Assembly: GCF_030405905.1 (NCBI RefSeq)
Contig: NZ_JASATW010000024.1
Span: forward strand, 24,767 to 88,766
Length of the DNA stretch: 64,000 nucleotides
Source: Sphaerothrix gracilis
GTDB taxonomy: Bacteria; Cyanobacteriota; Cyanobacteriia; Phormidesmidales; Phormidesmidaceae
Direction of reading: 5' to 3'
In this document: one piece after another, positions 52,783-61,138 of the stretch
Layout of the letters: each line of letters opens with the position of its first letter
How positions within the stretch are numbered: position 1 is the stretch's first letter
Notes under the pieces: model-generated
Database searches by the model: none
What the model was told of the DNA's origin: nothing
The model's input: the letters and a program-made list of their open reading frames with translations, nothing else
Translations under genes and position numbers: made by a program

Positions 52783-53943
52783 TCAGGTTCCTCGCCAACT
52801 ATAGGGATAGTCTTTGTCTGCCAGGGCGATCGCTTGGGCAGTGAGCTGCAGCGGCTGGAAAGCGTCAATCATGACGGCGTATTCCTCGGTTTGCTTTTGG
52901 CCGATGGAAGCTTCATACCGGCCCGGATGGGGGCCGTGGGGCAGACCGCGCGGATGCAGCGTGATAGAGGCAGGCTCAATTCCCTGGCGCGACATGAAAT
53001 TACCGGACACATAGTAGAGCACTTCATCGGTGTCTACATTGGCGTGGTTGTAGGGAGCCGGAATCGCCTGGGGGTGGTAGTCAAACAGGCGGGGCACAAA
53101 AGAGCAAATCACAAATTCTGGCCCCGCAAAGGTTTGATGTACGGTGGGCGGCTGGTGCACGCGGCCTGTAATCGGCTCAAAGTCGGCAATATTGAAGGTA
53201 TAGGGCCAAAGGTATCCGGCCCAGCCCACCACGTCGAGGGGATGGTGATCGTAAAAATAGCGGCTAATGCCGTGGCGATGCTTCACCCGCACCTCGAACC
53301 AGCCTGCCGTATTCTGAGGGGCCAGCTCCTGCGGGGGGCGAATATCTCGCTCGCAGTAGGGAGCAGCTTCTAAAAACTGACCGTAGCGATTCAGGTAGCG
53401 AGGCGGCGGCTCGATGTGGCCCCAAGCTTCGATTATCAGCAGCCGCTGGGCCCTGTCTGGTTCAGGCAGCAGCCGCCACAGCACCCCCGCCGGAATCACC
53501 AAATAGTCTCCGGCCCGGTAGGGCAGACGGCCAAACTGACTTTCCAGCAGGCCAGTGCCCGCATGGACAAAAATCACCTCATCGCCGTGGGCAAACCGAT
53601 ACCAGTAGGGCATCGGCTCGGTAGGACGGCACACAGAGAGACAGAGATGGGCATTCATCATCAGCGGTATCCGGGCGCTGATGGCTTCGCCCCCTGCGGG
53701 AATGTCGGCGGTACGTAAATGGTAAGGACACAGGGGGCCAGAGTCTGCCACCGCGATCGCTGTAGCGTGTCGCTGCACAATCTGCTGCACCTGAGTCGGG
53801 GGCCGCTGGTGATAGAGCAGGGACTGGATGCCGGCAAAGCCCTGAGTGCCAATCAGTTCTTCGTGATATAGCGAACCGTCTGGCTGGCGAAACTGGGTGT
53901 GGCGTTTGGCGGGAATCTGGCCCATCTGGTAGTAGTAAGTCAT
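52783..53943 (-). CDS. hmgA: Homogentisate 1,2-dioxygenase
   Basis: The 386-residue cupin enzyme begins MTYYYQMGQIPAKRHTQFR, shared by the bacterial homogentisate dioxygenases. In the C-terminal half DVVGWAGYLWPYTFNIADFEP, GRVHQPPTVHQTF, NHANVDTDEVLYYVSG and LHPRGLPHGPHPG contain the expected His-Glu-His iron ligands. It opens the homogentisate ring to maleylacetoacetate. Its ATG sits 1 bp after the HPPD stop codon, so the two act as a unit: 4-hydroxyphenylpyruvate to homogentisate to maleylacetoacetate. The upstream in-frame extension to 54039 overlaps the HPPD gene and is not used. Confidence 0.93.
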   Translation of the reverse strand: MTYYYQMGQIPAKRHTQFRQPDGSLYHEELIGTQGFAGIQSLLYHQRPPTQVQQIVQRHATAIAVADSGPLCPYHLRTADIPAGGEAISARIPLMMNAHLCLSVCRPTEPMPYWYRFAHGDEVIFVHAGTGLLESQFGRLPYRAGDYLVIPAGVLWRLLPEPDRAQRLLIIEAWGHIEPPPRYLNRYGQFLEAAPYCERDIRPPQELAPQNTAGWFEVRVKHRHGISRYFYDHHPLDVVGWAGYLWPYTFNIADFEPITGRVHQPPTVHQTFAGPEFVICSFVPRLFDYHPQAIPAPYNHANVDTDEVLYYVSGNFMSRQGIEPASITLHPRGLPHGPHPGRYEASIGQKQTEEYAVMIDAFQPLQLTAQAIALADKDYPYSWRGT

Positions 53944-53944
53944 T

Positions 53945-55039
53945 TTAGAGATTCCCCCGCCGCGCCTGCTCGCGCTCGATCGCCTCAAACAGAGCCTTGA
54001 AGTTGCCTTCCCCAAAGCCCTGAGAGCCGTGCCGCTCAATCACCTCAAAAAACAGCGTGGGCCGATCTTGCACAGGTTGGCTAAAAATTTGCAGCAGGTA
54101 GCCGTCCGGGTTGCGATCGGCTAAGATTCCCAGCTCAGCTAGTTGTTCAATTGGGTAGTCAATTGGGCCAACTCTGGCGGCCAGCGTGTTGTAGTAGCTG
54201 GGGGGCACAGGCAAAAACTCAACCCCGGCCTGTCTCAGCCGCGACACGGTTTCAATAATGTTGTGGGTGCCCCAGGCCACATGCTGAATACCTGGCCCCT
54301 GGTGATAATCTAAATATTCTTGAATCTGTGATTGGCGCTGACCGGAGGCGGGTTCATTGATGGGCAGCTTGATCCGGCCCCGGCTGTCCTGCATCACTTT
54401 GGACTGCAGCGATGAGTACCGGGTCGAAATGGTTTTCTCGTCAAAATGGGCCAACAGATTAAATCCCAGCCCTGCGGCCAAAAACTGTGCCCACCGCTCC
54501 ATCTCGCCCATCGCCACATTGCCGACCACATGGTCAATGTTCAACAACCCTATGGGGCTGGTGAGCGGCGTCAAAGCCTGTCGAGGCCTAAACCCTGGCG
54601 CAAACAGGCCCCCATAGTGCCGACGCTCGACAAACTTCAGCCGGACATCGCCGTAGAGGTGGATGGCGGCATAGCGATAGCTGCCATAGGCATCGGTTTC
54701 AGTGGTCGGGGGAATTGCGCCAACCGCGCCGCGCCGGGTTGTCTCTTTGTAGGCTAAAGCCGCATCGGGGACGGCCAGGGCAATCACCGCGATCGCGTCG
54801 CCGTGCTTCAAAACGCTCTGGCTAATGGGATGATCCGGGCTGAGGCCGGTGCTGAGCACTAGGCGAATGTGACCCTGTTCTAGGACGTAGGAGGCTGCTT
54901 TGCGATCGCCGTTTTCCAGCCCGCGATAGGCCGTCAGCTTGAAGCCAAAGCACTGCTCATAGAAGCGAGCCGCCTGTCTAGCATTGCCGACATAAAACTC
55001 CAGGTGGTCAAATCCCACAACGGGGCAAAAATCATCCAT
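53945..55039 (-). CDS. hppD: 4-hydroxyphenylpyruvate dioxygenase
   Basis: The 364-residue enzyme has two VOC domains. The iron ligands are the His of LLNIDHVVGN, the His of GIQHVAWGTHNI and the Glu of LFFEVIERHGSQGFGEGNF; the last motif, with the C-terminal helix, is the HPPD hallmark. It converts 4-hydroxyphenylpyruvate, from tyrosine transamination, to homogentisate, which feeds either tocopherol synthesis or catabolism. The adjacent hmgA shows a catabolic outlet here. GGGAGGA just before ATG 55039 is a strong ribosome site. It heads a four-gene minus-strand operon facing an Lrp/AsnC regulator. Confidence 0.95.
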   Translation of the reverse strand: MDDFCPVVGFDHLEFYVGNARQAARFYEQCFGFKLTAYRGLENGDRKAASYVLEQGHIRLVLSTGLSPDHPISQSVLKHGDAIAVIALAVPDAALAYKETTRRGAVGAIPPTTETDAYGSYRYAAIHLYGDVRLKFVERRHYGGLFAPGFRPRQALTPLTSPIGLLNIDHVVGNVAMGEMERWAQFLAAGLGFNLLAHFDEKTISTRYSSLQSKVMQDSRGRIKLPINEPASGQRQSQIQEYLDYHQGPGIQHVAWGTHNIIETVSRLRQAGVEFLPVPPSYYNTLAARVGPIDYPIEQLAELGILADRNPDGYLLQIFSQPVQDRPTLFFEVIERHGSQGFGEGNFKALFEAIEREQARRGNL

Positions 55040-55234
55040 GAAAGTCCTCCCAATAGATCGTTCTGGAGCGTGGAGGAAGGTAGATTCTAAACTCTGAAGC
55101 GCTTTAAAGATTCAAAAACTAACTAAATATCAGAATTTAGCTAATAAATTTTTCATTTGACTTATTATTAGTATAAAACATCAGCTCTTAAGCTGGGTTT
55201 TGCGCTTAATTCTTAACTGCTGATAGCCGCATTA
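55040..55234. promoter_or_regulatory. Divergent promoter region, HPPD operon and Lrp/AsnC gene
   Basis: 195 bp, strikingly AT-rich from 55090 to 55180 compared with its neighbours. Two near-palindromic segments (AACTAACTAAATATCAG and AATTTAGCTAATAAATT) lie side by side at about 55119-55150. Regulation of the catabolic operon by the adjacent Lrp/AsnC protein through this region is expected. Confidence 0.5.
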
Positions 55235-55732
55235 ATGATGGCAGACCGTCCACCCCTCGAAATGTCTGAGCCATTGGACCTAAAAGATCGCCAGGTCTTG
55301 CGGCTGCTGCAGGAGAATGGCCGCATTACCCTGTCAGAACTGGCTCGCCAGGTTAACCTCTCGGCGCCTGGTTTGCAAAAGCGGCTGAAAAAACTAGAAG
55401 AAAACCGCGTTATCGATCGCTACGTGACCGTGATCAACCGTCAGGCGCTGGGCCTACACCTGCTCTGCTTTATGCAAGTCACCCTCACCGCCCAGCCCCG
55501 GCCCCAGGAGATTGGCCAGTTCTGCGATCGCATTCAAGACCTGCCAGAAGTGCTGGAGTGTCATCACCTCACGGGCGAACTGGAGTATCTGCTGAAGATT
55601 GTGGTGGCCGATCATCAGCATCTGGAAAACTTTCTGTTCGAGAAAATTACTCAGATTCCGGCTGTAGACCGGGTGCAGACGCGAATTGTGATTAACGAAG
55701 TTAAAGCCTCAACCTCGCTGCCGCTGACCTAG
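55235..55732 (+). CDS. Lrp/AsnC-family transcription regulator
   Basis: The 165-residue protein has the N-terminal helix-turn-helix (DLKDRQVLRLLQENGRITLSELARQVNLSAPGLQKRLKKLEE) and the C-terminal RAM domain (LECHHLTGELEYLLKIVV, PAVDRVQTRIVINE), which binds amino acids and builds octamers. Close relatives regulate adjacent amino acid catabolic genes. Divergent position from hppD suggests tyrosine or a downstream product as the ligand. ATG 55235, 55238 or 55262 are all possible starts; no clear Shine-Dalgarno separates them. Confidence 0.92.
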   Translation: MMADRPPLEMSEPLDLKDRQVLRLLQENGRITLSELARQVNLSAPGLQKRLKKLEENRVIDRYVTVINRQALGLHLLCFMQVTLTAQPRPQEIGQFCDRIQDLPEVLECHHLTGELEYLLKIVVADHQHLENFLFEKITQIPAVDRVQTRIVINEVKASTSLPLT

Positions 55733-55756
55733 GGACGGTTTACCCCGCCAAAAGCC

Positions 55757-56653
55757 ATGCTCACCGCTGTCAAAGCCCTACTCACCGAACTGATCGACTA
55801 TGCCGGTCTGTTCCCCCCGGCCCGGCTAGACCTGGCTACCGCGATCGCTCGTTACCGGCAGCACGAGCAAGGTCCCTATCGCTGGCTGCTAGGCCGCTTT
55901 GTGCTGCCCCTATCGCAGCTAGAGCAGCTGCAGGCAGTCCTGGCAGAGCATCAGCCTGCTGCGCCTCTGCCCCTCAGCCTGATTTTAGACGGGGAGATAG
56001 ACCGGGCGATCGCCGGATTGTCGGCGTTGAAAGACCCGTCATCTAGCAGTGGCGATCGCCCCATCAGCATTACGGCCCTGGAACTGCCGCCTGCTGCCCT
56101 GGCAGCTTCACCCCAACTGCTGCCCTATTTGCCTCAAAATACAGAAATTTTCGCGGAAGTACCCTGCAGCGGTGACGCGGCTACCTACCTGCCTGCCCTG
56201 CGCCAGTCTCAGCTCAAGGCCAAAGTCCGTACCGGCGGCTTGACGCCCGCAGCCTTCCCTAGCCCGGCTCAGCTCAGCCAGTTTATCGCCGCCTGCGCCC
56301 AGGCGCAGACACCCTTCAAGGCCACGGCAGGGCTGCATCATCCCCTACCGGCTCGCCGCGCCCTCACCGCTGCCCCTGACAGTCCCACCGCTGCGATGCA
56401 GGGCTTCTTGAACGTGGCGATCGCGGCGGCCTTGCTCTACTGCCAGAAAATTACCCCTGCCGAAGCTCAGCACCTGCTGCGGGCTACTGCGCTTGCGTCC
56501 TGGCGGTTTGCGGCAAACCAGATTAGCTGGGGCGATCGCCCCCTTAGCCTCACCGAAATTCAGGTGGCTCGCCGCCAGTTTTTCCGCTCTTTTGGCTCTT
56601 GTTCGCTGCAGGAGCCGATTGCCGATCTCAAAGCCTTGGGCCTGCTGGGCTAG
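55757..56653 (+). CDS. Uncharacterised protein linked to fumarylacetoacetase
   Basis: The 298-residue soluble protein begins LLTELIDYAGLFPPARLDL and has KAKVRTGGLTPAAFPSPAQL and TPFKATAGLHHPL, paired conserved-looking blocks with lysines and a histidine that suggest a TIM-barrel active site. I recall similar sequences lying beside fahA in unrelated bacteria, always unannotated. It sits 24 bp after the Lrp/AsnC gene and 37 bp before fahA in a plus-strand unit. As the locus has no maleylacetoacetate isomerase, a part in that conversion is conceivable but unproven. Confidence 0.65.
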   Translation: MLTAVKALLTELIDYAGLFPPARLDLATAIARYRQHEQGPYRWLLGRFVLPLSQLEQLQAVLAEHQPAAPLPLSLILDGEIDRAIAGLSALKDPSSSSGDRPISITALELPPAALAASPQLLPYLPQNTEIFAEVPCSGDAATYLPALRQSQLKAKVRTGGLTPAAFPSPAQLSQFIAACAQAQTPFKATAGLHHPLPARRALTAAPDSPTAAMQGFLNVAIAAALLYCQKITPAEAQHLLRATALASWRFAANQISWGDRPLSLTEIQVARRQFFRSFGSCSLQEPIADLKALGLLG

Positions 56654-56690
56654 GCCGTTAGCCTTTTCATCTCATACCGGAGGTCAGTCA

Positions 56691-58004
56691 ATGCCTCATG
56701 CCGTCAATGCCACCCACGATCCCAGCCTGCGCAGTTGGGTAGAGTCTGCCAACCCGCCAGATACCGATTTCCCCATCCAAAACCTACCTTTGGGCGTGTT
56801 TCACGGCCCAGATCGGACTCAGCCGCGAGTGGGGGTAGCCATTGGCGATCGCATTTTAGATTTAACTGCCTGTCATCAGGCGGGCTTACTGGCTGACCTG
56901 CCCCCGGCTCTATGGGCGGCAGTCACCGCCTCGACGCTGAATCCGCTAATGGCTCTCGGCCATGAGGTCAATCATCAACTGCGCCAGCGGCTGCAGCAGC
57001 TGCTCCGGGCTGGCAATCCCCCTGCCGCCGCCGAGCAGATTCTGGTGCCCATGAAAGCCGCCACAATGCACCTACCAGCCACCGTGGGCGACTATACCGA
57101 CTTCTACGCCTCTATTTTTCACGCCACTAACGTTGGCTCCCTGTTTCGCCCGGAAAATCCGCTGCTGCCCAACTATAAACACATCCCCGTGGCCTATCAT
57201 GGCCGCAGTTCCTCGTTGGTGGTCAGCGGGACGCCGATTCCCTGGCCCCAAGGTCAGCGCAAAGGGCCGGACGAGGACAGGCCCAGCTTCGGCCCCTGCC
57301 GCGCCCTAGACTATGAGCTGGAGGTGGGCTGCTTTATCGGTGCGGGAAATTCGTGGGGACAGCCGCTGGCGATCGCCCAGGCTGAGTCAGCCCTCTTCGG
57401 CCTCTGTTTGGTCAATGATTGGTCGGCGCGGGATATCCAAGCCTGGGAATATCAGCCCCTCGGCCCCTTCTTGGGCAAAAGCTTTGCCACCACGGTGTCT
57501 CCCTGGGTCGTCACTCTTGAAGCCCTGGCCCCCTTTCGCTGCCCGGCCTTTGCCCGGCCCGCTGCCGATCCTGTGCCGCTGCCCTATCTCACTTCCGCCG
57601 AGAATACTGAACGCGGCGGCCTTGATCTTACGGTTGAGGTTTGGCTACAAAGCACTCAAATGCAGAATCAGGGTATGGCTCCCTACCAGCTCAGCCGGGC
57701 CAATCTGCGGCAAATGTACTGGACGCCCGCCCAGATGATTGCTCATCACACCAGCAACGGCTGCAATCTACGACCGGGGGATCTGCTGGCTAGCGGTACG
57801 GTTTCCGGGCTGGAAGCCGGTTCCCAGGGGTCACTGCTGGAAATGACCCGCCGGGGGACGCAGCCCCTCCAGCTCCCCAGCGGCGAAGCCCGCGCTTTTT
57901 TGGCAGCCGGTGACACCGTGATTCTACGCGGCTACTGTCACAAACCCGGATATGTTCGCATTGGTCTAGGAGACTGCCAAGGCCGTGTTTTGCCTGCGAT
58001 TTAG
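56691..58004 (+). CDS. fahA: Fumarylacetoacetase
   Basis: The 437-residue enzyme starts at ATG 56691, 8 nt after a perfect GGAGG. The small N-terminal domain ends near 125, then the catalytic domain has ATVGDYTDFYASIFHATNVG, HIPVAYHGRSSS (catalytic His), the metal ligands in LDYELEVGCFIG and VNDWSARDIQAWEYQPLGPF, and KSFATTVSPWVV; THTSNG-type HHTSNGCNL and GDLLASGTVSG follow. It hydrolyses fumarylacetoacetate to fumarate and acetoacetate, the last ring-fission step of tyrosine catabolism, complementing the divergent HPPD/HmgA operon. Confidence 0.95.
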   Translation: MPHAVNATHDPSLRSWVESANPPDTDFPIQNLPLGVFHGPDRTQPRVGVAIGDRILDLTACHQAGLLADLPPALWAAVTASTLNPLMALGHEVNHQLRQRLQQLLRAGNPPAAAEQILVPMKAATMHLPATVGDYTDFYASIFHATNVGSLFRPENPLLPNYKHIPVAYHGRSSSLVVSGTPIPWPQGQRKGPDEDRPSFGPCRALDYELEVGCFIGAGNSWGQPLAIAQAESALFGLCLVNDWSARDIQAWEYQPLGPFLGKSFATTVSPWVVTLEALAPFRCPAFARPAADPVPLPYLTSAENTERGGLDLTVEVWLQSTQMQNQGMAPYQLSRANLRQMYWTPAQMIAHHTSNGCNLRPGDLLASGTVSGLEAGSQGSLLEMTRRGTQPLQLPSGEARAFLAAGDTVILRGYCHKPGYVRIGLGDCQGRVLPAI

Positions 58005-58434
58005 GGGAGCAGATCAGCGCTCTATCCCTTCTCTAAGTAAGTAAGTATGTCTGATTGTTGATAGGATGCCTTTCGACTCTGCTCAATGCTCGATCCCTTG
58101 CTAGGCAGAGGATTGAGAGAAGTCGTTCACGAAGTGTCTCCCGAAGGGAGAAAACCCGGCAACCTGAGTTGGACTTGATTTGGCCCGCCTACTCATATGG
58201 ATGTTATGTGGACATTGTTAGATACAGCCGCAGGGCACTGTTCTATAAGGCTTAGATTAGGGCTGACAGCTTTAGCGAAGCCTTTTTTAGTACCGGCGTA
58301 GCTTTTAAGATTCAATATCGACGCAGTCTTCAAGATTGAGTTTTAGCTACGATCAATTAGGTCGCAACAGCAGGATGAAAAAGGTTTTGCAGAGATAAAA
58401 GCTTAACAATTAGATATTTTTGGGAGGCGGTTCA
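58005..58434. other. Intergenic region between fahA and the TPR protein
   Basis: About 430 bp. Besides the mini-palindromes it holds a small TAAG tandem repeat (TAAGTAAGTAAGTA near 58035) and AT-rich DNA before the next gene. No gene, RNA or clear terminator is seen. Confidence 0.45.
58128..58151. repeat. Paired mini-palindromes with GAA loops
   Basis: CACGAAGTG (58128-58136) is directly followed by TCTCCCGAAGGGAGA (58137-58151), both with a GAA loop. The layout resembles short dispersed palindromes common in filamentous cyanobacteria. Confidence 0.4.
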
Positions 58435-60156
58435 ATGTCTGTCTATTCTGAAGTGCTTGCGAAACATCTCGCCAGTTTGGGAGGCACTGTCTTGATTGCA
58501 ATCTCAGCGATCGCTCCTGCCGCCTTGGCGCAAGAAGCCGCCCAGCCCTCCGCCAGATCTCTGGGAACCGTCAATTTTGAGGTGGCCTGCCAAACCCAGG
58601 TTGCAGATGACTTTAACCGGGCCTTGGCCCTGCTGCATCACATGCAGTACGAAGAGTCTCGCTCTGCATTTTCCCAAATTCTAGCCACCGATCCGGATTG
58701 CGCTATGGCGCATTGGGGGGTTGCCATGACCCTGTTTCAACCCCTGTGGCCGTCCCGACCGACTGTAGACATGCTGAAGCAGGGACTGGCAGAAATCCAG
58801 ACCGCTCAGGCTTTGGGAATCGAGAGCGATCGCAACGCTGCTTTGATAGCCGCTACGGCTGCGTTCTACCGAGAACCAGAAACCGCTGACTGGTGGACCC
58901 GGATTCGGCGTTGGCATGAGGCGATGCAGGAGGCTTTTGAAGCTCATCCTACTGACATTGAAACTGCTGCCTTCTATGCCTTATCCCAGCTAGCAGTGGG
59001 GCAAATTGAAGCCGATCAATTGGCTTATAACGGTCAAGCAGCAGAGACCCTACGACAAATCTACGAGCGTGAACCGGCTCATCCAGGGGCCATACACTAC
59101 ACCATCCACGCCAACGATATTGACGCTCGAGCCAGTGAGTCTCTTGATGTGGTCAGAAGCTACGGCGAAATTGCCCCAGAAGTGCCTCACGCGCTGCACA
59201 TGCCGACCCATATTTTCGTCCGTTTGGGCTACTGGCCTGAGGTGATTGACTGGAATCGCCGCTCCGCCGACGCGGCGCTCAACTTTCCGGCTGCAGATGG
59301 CCTGTCCCATCACTATCCCCATGCCCTCGACTATTTGGTTTATGCCTATCTGCAGCAGGCCAATGACGAGGCAGCCCAGGCGGTTCTTACAGAAGTTTTG
59401 GAACGGCAAGAACCCTTCCAGGGCACCTTTATCAGTGCTTTTCACCTGGCGTCTATGCCAGCCCGGTATGCGGTTGAAAGGCGAGCTTGGCAAGAAGCTT
59501 TAGCGATCGAACCGGCGACTCCCGCCACCCTTGCCTGGGAATCATTTTTCTGGCCAGAAGCGCTGAGTTGGTTTGCTAAAGGTTTGGGAGCCGTCCACAT
59601 GGACGATGCTGACCAGGCAGAAACCGCAGAGCAAAGGCTGATAGCCTTGCGTGATCTAGCCCAGGAAGCGGGCGAAGTCGGATTTGCTACTTACATTGAG
59701 ATCGATCGCCTAGTCTTGTCGTCTTGGCGGGCCTATGGGAGTGGACAGTCGGATACCGCCCTCGCTCTAGGCCGTGAGGCGATCGCCTTAGAAGCCACAA
59801 TTCAGAAACATCCCGTCACTCCAGGCTCAATTTATCCGGCCCAGGAGTCTTTAGGTGATTTGCTGTTAGCGCTGAATCGGCCTCTTGAGGCCTTGGCCGC
59901 CTACGAAGACTCGCTCGTGACTTGGCCGGGACGCTTCAATACTATCCTGGGGGCTGCCCGCGCCGCCGCGGCGGCAGGGTCAACCGATCAGGCCATTCGC
60001 TACTACGAAGACCTTTTAGTCCTTTCTGCTGGCTCGGATTCTAGCAGACTAGAACTCGCTGGCAATTCGATTGGCCTAAAAGCCGCGATCGCCAAAAACA
60101 GAGCCGGTTCTGATCTCAAACCAGCTCTGCCTTCACGCCTCACACCCCAACGCTAG
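58435..60156 (+). CDS. Secreted TPR-repeat protein
   Basis: The start at 58435 is 8 nt after GGGAGGC. The N terminus MSVYSEVLAKHLASL, then GTVLIAISAIAPAALAQEA, is a signal peptide with an AxA cleavage site. The mature ~540 residues are TPR helices: NRALALLHHMQYEESRSAFSQILATDPDCAMAHWGVAM, later DYLVYAYLQQANDEAAQAVL and PLEALAAYEDSL. Central His-rich stretches (GAIHYTIHAND, PHALHMPTHIFVRLGYWPEVIDWN, HHYPHALDYL) are characteristic of a bacterial family usually annotated only as TPR proteins. Exact function is unknown. Its stop overlaps the stop of the convergent sulfotransferase by 4 bp. Confidence 0.8.
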   Translation: MSVYSEVLAKHLASLGGTVLIAISAIAPAALAQEAAQPSARSLGTVNFEVACQTQVADDFNRALALLHHMQYEESRSAFSQILATDPDCAMAHWGVAMTLFQPLWPSRPTVDMLKQGLAEIQTAQALGIESDRNAALIAATAAFYREPETADWWTRIRRWHEAMQEAFEAHPTDIETAAFYALSQLAVGQIEADQLAYNGQAAETLRQIYEREPAHPGAIHYTIHANDIDARASESLDVVRSYGEIAPEVPHALHMPTHIFVRLGYWPEVIDWNRRSADAALNFPAADGLSHHYPHALDYLVYAYLQQANDEAAQAVLTEVLERQEPFQGTFISAFHLASMPARYAVERRAWQEALAIEPATPATLAWESFFWPEALSWFAKGLGAVHMDDADQAETAEQRLIALRDLAQEAGEVGFATYIEIDRLVLSSWRAYGSGQSDTALALGREAIALEATIQKHPVTPGSIYPAQESLGDLLLALNRPLEALAAYEDSLVTWPGRFNTILGAARAAAAAGSTDQAIRYYEDLLVLSAGSDSSRLELAGNSIGLKAAIAKNRAGSDLKPALPSRLTPQR

Positions 60157-61097
60157 AGGCCGGTAGCTAGCCAGTGAGCGCAGTGAGCGCCCAGCTTCTC
60201 TACCGCCATCTGCTCGTACTGAGCGATATCGGCGGGGGGCAAAACATCCTTCCAGCGACCGTTAGTTCCTTTGTGAACAAAGGTCTGGGCTCCACCTTCC
60301 CAGAAAACACCCCCCAAGGGCGCACTCTTAGCGGCGTTGCGCTTCATGTAGTCAAAGCTGCAGTGCTCTAAGATATCTGCCCATTTAGATTCGTCAACTG
60401 GAATGTCTAGAAACTCGGCAATGCGACGAATTTGGCCCGGCATGTCTCGCTTCAGTTCGGCGTAGTGCAGCAGCATGACGTTGGGCAGGTGGCGAATGTC
60501 CCACCAGGATTTGATATTTTCCCAGAAAGACCAGAAGGGATAGCCGTCTGCCGCCAGCCACTCTTGGAAATATTGCAGGACTGAGGCTGGCGGCTTTTCT
60601 AGGGGCGGTCCCACCCGTCCGGGGGTGTCGTTGAGGGCAGCGTAAAAGTCCTCGTTGCCGTTGGCGTGGTGGTTATACAGGCTCCAGACCACGTCCCGTC
60701 CGTCCCGGGCGATGTAGATGTATTTGGCCTGGGGCGAGAAAACTAAAGCATCGACGGGGAGATGGGTTTTAAGAAAGCGCCGGTGGGTTTGGGCCTCTAC
60801 GAAGGGCAGTTTGATTTCCTTGGGCGGTACCCGCAGATCCATCCAGGGAGAAAGTTCTGCCACTTCTACAGCCTCTGCGCCTTGAAACAAGAGCTGAGCG
60901 ACGATTTGCTGCGTCCAGGTAGTGCCTGATTTGGCGTAGGTGGCGATGATGATGTCATCATCGCGAAACTGAAAGTCATTCCAGATGGTGGAATCAAAGT
61001 GGTGGCTGTGCAGTTCGCGGGTTTTTTGCGGCCACTGTGTAAAGGCGCGATCGCCCATTATAAGCGTGTCTAAAGCAGGCGTGGTGGTCACCGACAT
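60153..61097 (-). CDS. PAPS-dependent sulfotransferase (SULT-like)
   Basis: The 314-residue protein is closer to cytosolic small-molecule sulfotransferases than to the two in the glycan island: IATYAKSGTTWTQQIVAQLL with Lys56-Ser-Gly-Thr-Thr60, the 3'-phosphate motif YIYIARDGRDVVWSLYNH, YFQEWLAADGYPFWSFWENIKSWW, and C-terminal APLGGVFWEGGAQTFVHKGTNGRWKDVL, the RKG/KGTxGxWK element that closes PAPS binding. ATG 61097 follows AGGAGA by 6 nt. It is last of three minus-strand genes with a GNAT and a VOC protein (41 bp from the GNAT). Acceptor unknown. Confidence 0.92.
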   Translation of the reverse strand: MSVTTTPALDTLIMGDRAFTQWPQKTRELHSHHFDSTIWNDFQFRDDDIIIATYAKSGTTWTQQIVAQLLFQGAEAVEVAELSPWMDLRVPPKEIKLPFVEAQTHRRFLKTHLPVDALVFSPQAKYIYIARDGRDVVWSLYNHHANGNEDFYAALNDTPGRVGPPLEKPPASVLQYFQEWLAADGYPFWSFWENIKSWWDIRHLPNVMLLHYAELKRDMPGQIRRIAEFLDIPVDESKWADILEHCSFDYMKRNAAKSAPLGGVFWEGGAQTFVHKGTNGRWKDVLPPADIAQYEQMAVEKLGAHCAHWLATGL

Positions 61098-61138
61098 GGA
61101 GATTCTCCTGCGAGTGAAAGTAAATAGATTGGTTAGGG

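Noticed and set aside
56493..56690. N-terminal extension of fumarylacetoacetase
   Set aside because: The extension overlaps the upstream gene, is out of character for the family, and a perfect GGAGG precedes ATG 56691.
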